From contig NC_135498.1 in NCBI RefSeq assembly GCF_052857255.1, positions 159,263,124 through 159,327,123 of the forward strand: a stretch of 64,000 nucleotides of DNA, in the 5' to 3' direction. The translations under genes and the position numbers were made by a program. The notes beneath the pieces are model-generated. The model did not search any database. It was not told the DNA's origin and saw only the letters and a list, made by a program, of their open reading frames with translations. Shown piece after piece: positions 1 through 9,512 of the stretch. The number at the start of each line of letters is the position of its first letter. The first letter of the stretch is position 1. The DNA is from Amblyomma americanum. Its lineage: Eukaryota; Arthropoda; Arachnida; Ixodida; Ixodidae.

Positions 1-599
1 TAAAAACTAAACAGGGTCGAACTACGATGCACATCTGCCATGTGACACAGTTCTGTAATCCATTGACTCGAAGGCCAGTGGCAGTTTGGGCTACTTCGGT
101 CATTGATTAACAAGTGGTACAGCAGTACAAAAAAAAAGGATGGTGACAACACACACCGGCTAGGTCGTGCTTTGTTCGCAGAGATCAGTTGCACAAAGGT
201 GATTTGTAGCGGTGCCCATTACTTGTTTACAGTGACCATCAAGAATTATAAAAGCTAATGTTCGAATTAAGCACCAATGTAGTTTGACTGCACGTGTACC
301 ATTTTATAAAGCAACACTTTCAGTACCAGTGGTAACATAGATTTCAATATATTCGAAAGGAACCAGCTTCCATTTTACAATTCAGTACCTGCAAGCAAAC
401 TTAGTGGTATTATTGAATATCTATGCACACCTGTCCTTTAGGCTAAACATAAATGGAATGCAAATTTATGTTAAAGAATACCAAATTTCTTTCTGCACAC
501 TTCCTACCTTGTCTAGGAATAGGTTGCGCATGCAACATACATTCAGCAAGCATTAATACTCGCCCTATGTGCGTACTTACCAGCCCTTATAGTTATAAT
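1..599. other. No gene recognised
   Basis: AT-rich sequence with only short reading frames and no domain I recognise on either strand. It lies just downstream, in the minus-strand sense, of the Harbinger transposase relic that starts near position 600. It may therefore hold decayed 3' sequence of that element, but I see no motif to prove it. Confidence 0.4.
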
Positions 600-985
600 A
601 ATCACTGGCATGCTCCTTCGGTGGGGAAATCGGCAAATGGCACCCATCCAGGGCACCTACTGTATGTGGGAAGCCACAAACAGCTTGCAACTCCCTCAAG
701 GGTCGGCGATCTCACCAGGCGTCATCTTTACCCATTTTGCCTCCAGAACTTCCACGACAGTTTTCGCAAAATTCTCTCTATATCGTGTTAACCGTCGACC
801 TCCCCAGATCGAACAAATGAGCAATTGTACAGTCCTCAGCTGACGAACACAGTTTATAGAGTGCCACGGCGACTCGCTTCTCTATACCAACAGCCTGCCG
901 CATATTTGTGGTTTGTTGTGTCATTGTTGGACGGCAGACATCAAATATGTATTTGAAGGTTGTTTCCGACACTCGGAATGATTGC
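600..985 (-). pseudogene. Harbinger (HARBI1-type) transposase relic, middle part
   Basis: The minus strand encodes a helix-turn-helix region typical of PIF/Harbinger nucleases, including KRVAVALYKLCSSAED and LGRSTVNTI (778-972). A frameshift follows, and the other frame continues with a segment resembling the stretch before the first catalytic aspartate, ending near a GALDGCH-like remnant around 605-630. The same subfamily recurs at 17.7 kb with nearly identical helix-turn-helix residues. Upstream coding sequence is not contiguous: it is interrupted at 986 by a LINE and resumes at 7382-7612. The catalytic D-D-E core beyond the first aspartate is not visible, so this is a dead copy. Confidence 0.8.
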
Positions 986-998
986 CGGTAGCACTGCC
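986..998. repeat. 13-bp LINE target site duplication, 3' side
   Basis: CGGTAGCACTGCC here is identical to 7369-7381. A third copy at 6606-6618 belongs to the 763-bp duplication. On the minus strand it encodes part of the Harbinger frame on both sides of the LINE (GQCYR), so the split transposase reads across once the LINE is removed. Confidence 0.88.
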
Positions 999-1099
999 TA
1001 GTTAGTTAGTTATATTGATTTTAATGGCGCAAAAGCAACTATGGCTATGATGCGCCAAACACAAGGTTAGGTTCTTGTTAAATGTTACACTTTTTATAC

Positions 1100-3646
1100 C
1101 TAGAGTTTGTTTAAAACATTGGCTTCATTAAGAAACTTAAAAATGCTTGAAAGATCAACCAGTGCTTGATCACCTAAAAGCAACTTGGGGTGTAATGGGA
1201 TGTATTCATTGTAGAGTGTTGTAAAATATTTTTTTCTTAGTTGTTCCAGTTTTCTACATGAAATTAAAATGTGGTTTACAGTGAGTACATCGCCGCACAT
1301 TTCGCAAAGAGGTTTGTCTTGTTTTGTCAGTAAAAAGTTGTGTGTAAGGTGTGTGTGCCCAATGCGTAGCCGACATAAAATAACTTCGGTAAAACGTTCT
1401 TGATGTCTACATGATTTCCATTCTCCTAAAACGGGTTTTATAGAATGCAGTTTGTTGTTTGCCTGTTCTTCCCATGCAGCCTGCCACTTAATTCTGAGTT
1501 TACTGTGCACTAATTTCAAAAAATCCCTGCGTGGTATGTTATCTTGTTTTATTTGATCAATTCGAGCTTGTGCTGCGCATGCATCTGCTCTCTCATTACC
1601 TACAATTCCAACATGGCTGGGCACCCAGCAGAATATAATGTTATGATTTTGTTTTTTTATTTTAATTATGTTATGTATGATGTTTCCTATAATGGGTTCA
1701 GCGGCGTTTCTACAGTGCAGCGCTTTGAGCATACTCAGTGAATCGGTGTAAATGACGCTATTTTTAATGTTTTCTTTTACTATTTGGTCTACGGCTACAA
1801 AGACTGCATAACTCTCAGCAGTAAAAACCGATGCATACTGTGGCAGTTGTATCATTTTTTCATTTTTGTCTTGAATTACTGCACATCCAACATGACTTTC
1901 TGTTTTTGACCCATCAGTGTAGAATTCAGTGAAGGTGTCATATTTTTCTTGCAGTTCAAAGAATTCTTGTAGTATGAGCTGATGTGGCATTTCCTTTTTA
2001 TGTAAGTGTGTCAGTGTGAAGTCGCACACTGAAGGCAGGTTGTACCATGGTGGTAAATTTTCATATTTTTGTGCAATATTCGGCAGGGCATCCAGTACTC
2101 CTAACTCTTCACATTTATCTTCAAAGCGCATTATTAGTGGCCGGATGGATTGTGATTTATTGTTAAATAATCTTTTGGATGGGCACTTGGTAACAATGGG
2201 ATAGCAGAGATGTTTAGGAAGAGAACGAGTTTTTAGGATGTACGTGCATGTTAGTGCGACTCTTCTATCCTCTAGTGTGGGCTCATTAGCTTCAACGTAA
2301 AGACTCTTTACCGGGGATGTTCTATAAGCTCCAGTTGATAGGCGCAAACCAAGATTATGAACAGGGTCCAGTCGTTTCAAGTAGGATGCTCTTGCTGAAC
2401 CATATACCACACACCCGTAGTCTAGCTTGGAGCGCACCAAAGAGCGATATATTTGTAATAGGCATGCTCTATCGGACCCCCACCGTTTTCGCGAGAGTAC
2501 CTTTAATACATTGAGGGCTTGGGATGCTTTCTTTTTCAGGTTGTTAATGTGTGACAGAAATGTAAGTTTCTTGTCAAAAGTGACGCCTAAAAATTTATGT
2601 TCCTGTTTGACTGGCAGTGTGGTTTGATTCAAGCACAGATTGGGATCGACCTGTAGGCCTCGTCGTAATGAGAATAAAACAGCTACTGTTTTTTGAGGGG
2701 AGAACTTGAATCCATTTTTCTCTGCCCAAGCAGCCAGTTTATTGAGTGTGATTTGTATTTGTCTCTCGCAGGACAGTATGTTGGAAGAAGTGTATGCTAT
2801 CTGTATGTCGTCTACATAAACTGAATACATTACGGACTTAGGTATTACTTTGGCCATAGAATTCATTTTTACTATAAAGAGTGTCGTACTTAAAATGCAT
2901 CCCTGGGGCACGCCGTTCTCTCGGGTGAATGTCGTTGATAGAGTTGCTCCCAGACGGACTCTGAATGTGCGGTTAGTCAGGAAATCGTTCAAGCAGTTCA
3001 GCATCCTGCCGCGGATCCCTAGGTCTGCTAGGTCATGGAGGATGCCGAACTTCCACGCGGTATCATATGCCTTCTCCAAATCGAAGAAGACACCGATACA
3101 GTGCTGTTTGTGGATGAACGCCTCTCGGATGGTGTTTTCTAGGCGGACAAGGTGATCAGTGGTCGAGCATGCTTTCTTAAATCCACATTGATGTAAATCT
3201 AAGAGTCGGCGAGATGCAAGTGTGAAGGTCAGTCTAGTGTTTATTATGCTTTCGAAAGATTTAGCGATGCAGCTGGTGAGGGCTATCGGTCTGTAATTGT
3301 TAGGACTTGTTGCTTGTTTTCCGGGTTTCAGAAAAGGTACTATTATTGCTTTCTTCCACTCCTCAGGTATATTTCCAGTTGTCCATATTTTGTTAAAGAA
3401 TTTCAACAATGCCTGCACGGCAGCCTCAGAGAGATGGGCAAGCATTGCGTAATGCACATTATCTGGGCCTGGTGCTGTCTTTTTACCAGAAGAAAATGCC
3501 CTAATCAATTCCTGGAGTGTGATGGGTTGATTGTAGTCCTCGTGCATACCTGCTGCAAATGGAAGTTTTTGTTTTTCTGCTATTGCTTTGTGCTTCTGGA
3601 ACGTGTGTGTAATTGGACGAACTGGAAACTTCAGAAAAATGCTCAC
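1100..3646 (-). pseudogene. LINE copy A ORF2, reverse transcriptase and RNase H part
   Basis: This is the C-terminal two thirds of ORF2, in a different frame from the endonuclease part. The RT domain shows NNYRPIALTS, FDLEKAYD (about residue 190), GVPQGCILS and the catalytic YVDD (about 279). The RNase H domain near residues 590-720 has YTDGS, the glutamate of TAESYAV, YTDS and GNERAD, i.e. the D-E-D-D set. A Cys-rich C-terminus (CEMCGDVLTVNHIL) follows, as in many I/Jockey-group LINEs. The first codons of this open frame are not a true start: homology shows the protein continues from the endonuclease frame, with a single indel in the ACACACAC run at about 3601-3611. Otherwise the frame is clean over 2.5 kb. 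Confidence 0.9.
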
Positions 3647-4814
3647 CTAGTATGTTGGCCTGTTCTTCTAATGATGTTTGTGTCCCGGGTGTAGTCAACA
3701 GAGGAAGTGCGAAAGGGGTATGGTCACTACTGAATCTTCGAACTTTTTCCCACATTTCTTTTGAGGTTATTGAGCTGTTCATAGAGGACACATATTTCTG
3801 CCACGAGGATTTCTCGGCATTTCTCCGAACGAATCGCGCTCTGGCCTTGGCCCTCTTAAAGGCAATCAAGTTCTCCGCTGTGGGATACCGACGCAGAGAG
3901 CCCCAAGCTTTATTTTGTTGTTTTTTTGCCAATGTGCATTCTTGTGTCCACCATACTTTATGTTTTTTGTGTACGAGTCCTGTTGTTTGTGGTATGGCTA
4001 GTGTAGCGGCCGATATTATGCATGTAGTAAATTTTCCATTAATTTCGTCTATGCTGAGATCTTCACAAAATTCTTTTTCTAGTGTGGCACTTGCTGTAAA
4101 AAGTGACCAGTCGGCGAGGTGAAGTTTCCAGCGCCGTGGTCTTGTGGGGATGACTGCAGTAGACGATGAGAGGCTGATGATAATAGGTAGGTGATCACTT
4201 CCCAGGGGGTCATTTAAAACATCCCATTTAAAATCTGTAAAAAGCGATGGTGATGCGAAAGCTAAATCGAGAAAGCTCATTTTTGCCGAGCTTGGGCAAC
4301 AATAAGTTGCTTTTCCTGTATTTAAAAGACAGATGGTATTTGAGAGGATAAAATCTTCGATTGTTTGCCCCCTAGAGTCGCAGCGCTCGCTTCCCCAAAA
4401 AGCGGAGTGAGCGTTAAAATCCCCAACTACCAGATATGGCTCTGGAAGTTCATCTATCAATTCTTCTAGATCATGGACTGTTAATGTAAAATGTGGAGGA
4501 ATGTATACGGAACAGATTGTTAGTGTTTTATAGCTGACGATGCTGACTGCAACCGCCTCAAGTTTTGTATTGAGCTTGATTTCTCGAGCAGGGACGCCGC
4601 TTTGGACGACAATTGCGACGCCTCCTGAGAGTCGATTTGCCTGCTCGCGATCGCGTCTAAAAGTTTGATAATGTTTCAGGATATGTACATGTTGTGGACC
4701 AAGATTGGTCTCCTGAAGACATAAAACTATGGGTAACATTGACCCTAAAATATTTGTTATGTCACTATAATTCCGCATAAGTCCTCTACAATTCCATTGA
4801 ATTAAAAAAGCCAT
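3501..4814 (-). pseudogene. LINE copy A ORF2, apurinic endonuclease part
   Basis: This is the N-terminal part of ORF2, starting at the ATG at 4814. It is an exonuclease-endonuclease-phosphatase fold endonuclease that nicks target DNA for target-primed reverse transcription. Visible motifs are QWNCRGL at the start, LCLQET (catalytic glutamate), VVGDFNAHS and GSDHLPI (catalytic histidine). The frame should pass into the RT frame near 3605; the last 30 or so residues read here are out-of-frame sequence after a 1-nt slip in a CA repeat. ORF1 ends 33 bp upstream (4847). The start is chosen because QWNCRGL motifs normally lie within a few residues of the ORF2 N-terminus. Confidence 0.9.
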
Positions 4815-4846
4815 GCTTGTGTTTTTAAAAGAAAATGAAAGGAGAT

Positions 4847-6055
4847 TTACTTATGAGGTGGGCCCGTTATGAGGGGCCTGTCTTTTTTTCGCTCAAGAGA
4901 GCTGTTCCACCGCTGTAATGGAGGCGGAGTGGGTGTTGTATCCATCACCTCAACAGAGGTGCTGGAGGACCGCGCAGCCGCGGTTGTGTTAGTTTCAGGC
5001 CTCTCCCGACGGGGGGAGGTCCTGCGGGATGCCGACCCATGGACCGGCGGTCCCTGCTTTGGCAGTGACAGGGCAGCTTTCGCTGACCCTGCCTGGGGCG
5101 TGGATGGCCCTGCCATAGGCTCAGTGGGAGCGGCCTTGGCAGGTGCCGGAGTGCTGTGCGGTGCTACGCCCCTGCGCACCACATCAGCGAAGTTTTGTTT
5201 TGCTGTGAAGGAGAATGTGTTTGTAAGCGCAAAACGCCTTCTCGCTTCTTTAAAAGAGATGTTTTCTTTGGTCTTTATGGTGATAATTTGTTTTTCTTTC
5301 TTCCAGGACGGACACGCCCTGGAGTATGCAGCATGTTCTCCTTCACAGTTTGGACAGCACAGGGCTGCGTCACATACATCAGACTGGTGATCGTTAGAGG
5401 CACATTTTGCGCAAGTTTTACGACCGCGGCAGCTCTGTGAGCCGTGGCCGAACCTTTGGCAGTTGAAACACCTGCGAGGGTTTGGTATGTATGGTCGTAC
5501 ATTGATTTTCAAATATCCCACGTCGATTGTGTCAGGCAGGGTGCTGGTGTTGAACGTCAGGATCATGTGTTTTGTGTCTATTTCCTTGTTGTCCTTCCGG
5601 ATTTTGATTCGGTGGACATCTATGACGTCTTGGTCGATGAGCCCTTCGAGCATTTCTTTTTTAGTTATGTGAAGGAAATCATTTTCCGATATTACGCCTC
5701 GGACAGTGTTTAGTGAGCGATGAGGAGTCACGGAGACCGGGATTTCCCCTATGGACGTTAGGTTGGAGAGCTTAGAATGTTGGACATTGTCACACAGTTC
5801 GAGCAGTAAGTCGCCGCTGGCCATTTTTGACAGCTTATAACCAATGCCTAGGGTTTCAGTCAAGCACTTTGACACAAGGAAGGGGGATATTATTCTTGCC
5901 TGTTTATCTTGTTGTTCACTGTGGATCACATGATATTTGGGGAAAGTTACTTTTCTTTTTTGAAATAAGTTGTCTGCCTCGTTCCGCCCTCTTTTGAGAG
6001 AGCGATCAGGTTTTGAAAGTTGGGGAGCCATAAAAAAACTTTGTTTTTCGGTCAT
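4847..6055 (-). CDS. LINE copy A ORF1, gag-like nucleic-acid-binding protein
   Basis: A protein of about 402 residues, counting from the ATG at 6055 rather than the upstream in-frame ATG at 6142. Copy B at 15 kb has its ATG at the equivalent place, and the intervening segment is LINE 5'UTR. Three zinc knuckles stand in tandem near the middle: CFNCQRFGHGSQSC, CAKCASNDHQSDVC and CPNCEGEHAAYSRAC. An N-terminal basic stretch (SLKRGRNEAD) and a Pro/Ser/Ala-rich C-terminal tail flank them. Such ORF1 proteins coat LINE RNA to form the transposition RNP. The frame is uninterrupted, so this ORF may still encode protein. Confidence 0.9.
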   Translation of the reverse strand: MTEKQSFFMAPQLSKPDRSLKRGRNEADNLFQKRKVTFPKYHVIHSEQQDKQARIISPFLVSKCLTETLGIGYKLSKMASGDLLLELCDNVQHSKLSNLTSIGEIPVSVTPHRSLNTVRGVISENDFLHITKKEMLEGLIDQDVIDVHRIKIRKDNKEIDTKHMILTFNTSTLPDTIDVGYLKINVRPYIPNPRRCFNCQRFGHGSQSCRGRKTCAKCASNDHQSDVCDAALCCPNCEGEHAAYSRACPSWKKEKQIITIKTKENISFKEARRRFALTNTFSFTAKQNFADVVRRGVAPHSTPAPAKAAPTEPMAGPSTPQAGSAKAALSLPKQGPPVHGSASRRTSPRRERPETNTTAAARSSSTSVEVMDTTPTPPPLQRWNSSLERKKDRPLITGPPHK

Positions 6056-6077
6056 GGTGCCAGCCACCCACCACGGA

Positions 6078-7603
6078 GTCCAACAAGGGGACGGGACAGG
6101 AACTTGATAGCAAGTCCTGCCCACGCCAGCTGTACAACTCAACTATAACCAAATATGATGCAACTCAGGGTAGTTGGTCACACAAGGTTAACCCTCGCCG
6201 CCAGGAAAAAAGGAAAAACCAAGAAGTGAGTAGGATATAGGAGAGTTGTGAGACAGAGATAGGAAAGTTAAAGATGAAGAGGAGGATAGGAAAAGGCGAC
6301 TGCCGATTCCCCCCGGTCGGGTCAGGCCGGAGGTGCCGTCTGCAGGAAGCTGGGGCCAAAGTGGTGTGTTGCTTCCGCCAAGGGGCCTTAAGGGTCCAAA
6401 CGCTCGGCATCGGCTCAACCACCAGGATCCCCTTTTCCCCGGACACGGCGATGCCACGCACGGCGAGGCGCGGGTGCTCGGGTCCGTGGTGATGCACAGT
6501 TCACCATCATCCCCTTGCGGAGATGTCCCTGCGGATGCTCGGGAACCCGCGGTGTCGCCACTCACCGTCGCGACGCCTGCAAGCTGCAGGCGCCCCCCTG
6601 CGGGGCGGTAGCACTGCCCTCCCAAGTTTGGCAATATCTTCTCAAACCATTGTCCATCGCGATGGTAGGCCCAAACTTGATTTGTGCACAGCAGGAAGAT
6701 GAGGACAGTGCTGCTAGCATGTTGTTGTGGAGCAACAACTACTTTTTGATCAGGTGCACCCTCTCTGCAGCTGCGTCGATTTCGATGTCCACTGATGAAA
6801 GTGAGGGCTATCTCGCATTCTTCCTCACATGCTCGCTCTCGTCCAACAAGGGGACGGGACAGGAACTTGATAGCAAGTCCTGCCCACGCCAGCTGTACAA
6901 CTCAACTATAACCAAATATGATGCAACTCAGGGTAGTTGGTCACACAAGGTTAACCCTCGCCGCCAGGAAAAAAGGAAAAACCAAGAAGTGAGTAGGATA
7001 TAGGAGAGTTGTGAGACAGAGATAGGAAAGTTAAAGATGAAGAGGAGGATAGGAAAAGGCGACTGCCGATTCCCCCCGGTCGGGTCAGGCCGGAGGTGCC
7101 GTCTGCAGGAAGCTGGGGCCAAAGTGGTGTGTTGCTTCCGCCAAGGGGCCTTAAGGGTCCAAACGCTCGGCATCGGCTCAACCACCAGGATCCCCTTTTC
7201 CCCGGACACGGCGATGCCGCGCACGGCGAGGCGCGGGTGCTCGGGTCCGTGGTGATGCACAGTTCACCATCATCCCCTTGCGGAGATGTCCCTGCGGATG
7301 CTCGGGAACCCGCGGTGTCGCCACTCACCGTCGCGACGCCTGCAAGCTGCAGGCGCCCCCCTGCGGGGCGGTAGCACTGCCCTCCCAAGTTTGGCAATAT
7401 CTTCTCAAACCATTGTCCATCGCGATGGTAGGCCCAAACTTGATTCGTGCACAGCAGGAAGATGAGGACAGTGCTGCTAGCATGTTGTTGTGGAGCAACA
7501 ACTACTTTTTGATCAGGTGCACCCTCTCTGCAGCTGCGTCGATTTCGATGTCCACTGATGAAAGTGAGGGCTATCTCGCATTCTTCCTCACATGCTCGCT
7601 CTC
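6078..7603. repeat. 763-bp tandem direct duplication, two units
   Basis: Units 6078-6840 and 6841-7603 are almost identical. I noticed differences at about 6446/7209 (A versus G) and 6682/7445 (T versus C). Each unit holds LINE 5'UTR, the 13-bp target site and the N-terminal Harbinger codons, so the duplication happened after LINE insertion. A GTC trinucleotide lies at both breakpoints (6078 and 7604), suggesting microhomology-mediated duplication. Confidence 0.93.
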
Positions 7604-7612
7604 GTCGCTCAT
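7382..7612 (-). pseudogene. Harbinger transposase relic, N-terminal part
   Basis: This minus-strand segment joins the 600-985 relic when the LINE is removed. Its frame VWAYHRDGQWFEKILPNLGG then continues as QCYRQSFRVSETTFKYIF. It aligns without gaps over 36 residues with the transposase at 35 kb (SYLWGPSWWKTTQ... then FRMTRSTFRYV). A probable start ATG lies at 7612, followed by a frameshift after about 13 codons. A second copy of the segment at 6619-6840 is part of the 763-bp duplication. Confidence 0.8.
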
Positions 7613-7868
7613 AGTTGATCTGATGACAAACGCGCATAGTCACGCAAGCACGCAAAACAAAAATTATCCCAGACCACACTACCACCACACCACAATACAC
7701 AATGGTTCCGCAATAACAGCCAGCACGACAGTAAAAACAGCAGAATGCCTAGCCGACTACAGTTATGGAACCAAGGAACAACAGCACCGAGTGTGTCGGC
7801 GATGCGCATGCGACGCTGGCGCACGAAGGAAGGGAAACCGGCACAACCAGCCACAACCGCGCGAACTA

Positions 7869-8365
7869 CGCAAGTAGGCGCATGGTGGCTAGCAGAGCGG
7901 ACAAAATCGCTGTGTATGAGGTACCATCGGGGACAAAAGTCTCCGGACCGCCCCGCATGGTCGCCGGAGCAGCAGCGAGCGCATCGCCGCGCGCTCTCGC
8001 GGTGACGCGTTTGGTGACGAGACCGACGCTGCGTGCATGCGCATCCTATCTTACCTGCGAGCATGACGGTTTACTAATCGCGGAGCCGCCGCTGATCGGT
8101 TGTCTGGGGCGCGCCGGCAGGCGGCGCTGCTCCAGTGGCACGCTGCTGACTCATCGGCGAAACGGTCTGCATCGGCGCTGACAGGGGCTTCTCGCTGGAT
8201 TGCCCTGGCGCTGGCGATTACGATAACGCTCGTCCTCGCCAAATGTCAGCGCAGCTCGTCTGAAGGCCGTGTAAAATAAAGCAACAATTACAACACCGCA
8301 AACAATGAAATATCCAGAGTGCCTGTCGTATGATGCGGCCTCTTCACATTTGAACAGTCAGACAA
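7869..8365. repeat. Inverted partner 1 of a 0.5-kb repeat (exon plus intron start)
   Basis: The reverse complement of this segment matches 12740-13228: an exon-like stretch, a GTAAGA splice-donor-like site and about 200 bp beyond it. The one exception is a block of about 55 bp at the low-coordinate end (7869-7923) that lies in direct rather than inverted orientation relative to 13179-13228. The Tc1 transposon and unassigned sequence lie between the two copies. Confidence 0.8.
8056..8365 (-). pseudogene. Membrane-protein first-exon copy A (decayed)
   Basis: Read on the minus strand, the segment encodes FKCEEAAS, then a hydrophobic stretch CGVVIVALFYTA, then a basic tail with an in-frame stop. 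It ends at an AG/GTAAGA donor site at about 8055. Copy B at 12.8-13.0 kb encodes a similar series (FKCREAAA, CGFVIVFLLLYLAGK) and ends at the same donor. Protein similarity persists where DNA has diverged, which argues for a once-coding exon of a single-pass (type II) membrane protein. I cannot name the family. Stop codons make this copy non-functional. Confidence 0.5.
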
Positions 8366-9356
8366 GACGCTGTAAAATTGAGAGGAGTACTAACCAGTGT
8401 AATGATGCAGGCCGAATAAAAATATACGAAACAAGCTGCGCGGGCGTAACTTATGTCTATGCGGGCTGTGAAACAGTCACATCGTGTATGAGTGAATGCA
8501 AGCGCGACCATTTGATACCGCATCGGCTAAGGTGCTGTGCATTTTGTGATCGTCCCTTATCAGGCGGGCCAGAAATACCAACTACGTCTTTTTGTCCGTG
8601 GATTTATTATGTTGAACCGTGAGAAACTGTTATTCAAAGTAACTGTTTCAAAGACGGTTCGCATGCCGAAGTGATGCAACAATTATTTGCGGATATGTAA
8701 AAGCTTGGGTGATTTAATGGCATATGCCGTTTTGGACACAGCGCAGACAAGACACGGACGAAAGAGACACTACTGGGGTATCCCTATTCTTGTCGTTGGG
8801 GGCTTCAACGGCGCAAACACTTTGTGTGGTTACCCACCGGATTACTCCAGGCGTGCACACATCCAAGGAAGCTTTACAGATAATTGCTTTAAACTTTTAT
8901 TCGCAGTGTGACCTCGATGAGTACTTTGCAGTCATTTAGCTTTATTGTTATAGAGACAGTTTGGGTGTTCAGGAAACTAGACGTCAAATGCATTCCAATC
9001 TCGTAGAAAGCCTAGAACTCTCCTGTAGCCATGGTTATGGATGCCAAGTTACACTGCATGCGTTTGCGTTTTGTTTGAAACTCGAGATCTCGCCACTTTT
9101 CGCTCTCCACTCAGCCTTCCGTGAGCAGGGATATGACGTATTGCGGCCCCACTCGGATGTTCCAGCCACCCACTCAAACTCTACACCGTGCATATGTCAG
9201 ATAGATGCACTCATTGCTGTTTTTTATTCTTGAAACGCTTACGACGCTGATCGAGAATGATACAACGAAAACGCTTTTTTATTGTCATTACTTTCACCTC
9301 GGTAATCTTTTTTAGAAATACGATTCATCCGCCATCTGATTTACGCTTCGTCACGC
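8366..9356. other. No gene recognised
   Basis: Short frames only. A Cys-containing frame at 8305-8622 on the plus strand overlaps the exon copy and matches nothing I know. Around 8740-8770 lies a gacaagacacggacgaaaga motif that I associate loosely with tick repeats. Confidence 0.3.
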
Positions 9357-9512
9357 TTGCCGACTGACGAACGTTTTGCTACTGCCGCTGCCTGCAAATG
9401 CTGGAAGCCCTTCGTCAGCTTTTACGGCTATCTTAGATGTTCTGACCACTGTGACTGGCTTGTTGTAGGCATTGAAACAACCCGTTCTCCAGCTCGGACT
9501 TCAGTCAGCACC

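Larger units (their letters stand above)
999..7368 (-). mobile_element. Full-length I-clade non-LTR retrotransposon (LINE copy A)
   Basis: A minus-strand LINE with 5'UTR, ORF1 (gag-like, three CCHC knuckles), ORF2 (AP endonuclease, RT, RNase H) and a short 3'UTR ending in a TAAC-type repeat (plus strand tagttagttagttat from 999). The RNase H domain and the CCHC ORF1 fit the I superclade, which is known for such ends. Removing a 763-bp duplication of its 5' region gives about 5.6 kb. Its 5' terminus (...ccctgcgggg at 7368) coincides exactly with the 5' terminus of copy B at 15580. A 13-bp target site duplication, CGGTAGCACTGCC, flanks it at 986-998 and 7369-7381. The only obvious coding lesion is one frameshift in ORF2, so the insertion looks recent. 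Confidence 0.9.

Noticed and set aside
3314..4122. Plus-strand frames opposite the LINE ORF2
   Set aside because: Antisense shadows of a clear endonuclease/RT gene.
6078..7603. Tandem 5' promoter monomers of a LINE, as in some mammalian L1s
   Set aside because: The repeat unit includes the target site and host Harbinger codons, so it cannot be an inherent LINE monomer.
6165..7700. Repeated long minus-strand frames (110, 148 and 249 codons) that look like a duplicated gene
   Set aside because: They are LINE 5'UTR and Harbinger N-terminal sequence doubled by the 763-bp duplication. Only the Harbinger segment is genuine coding homology.
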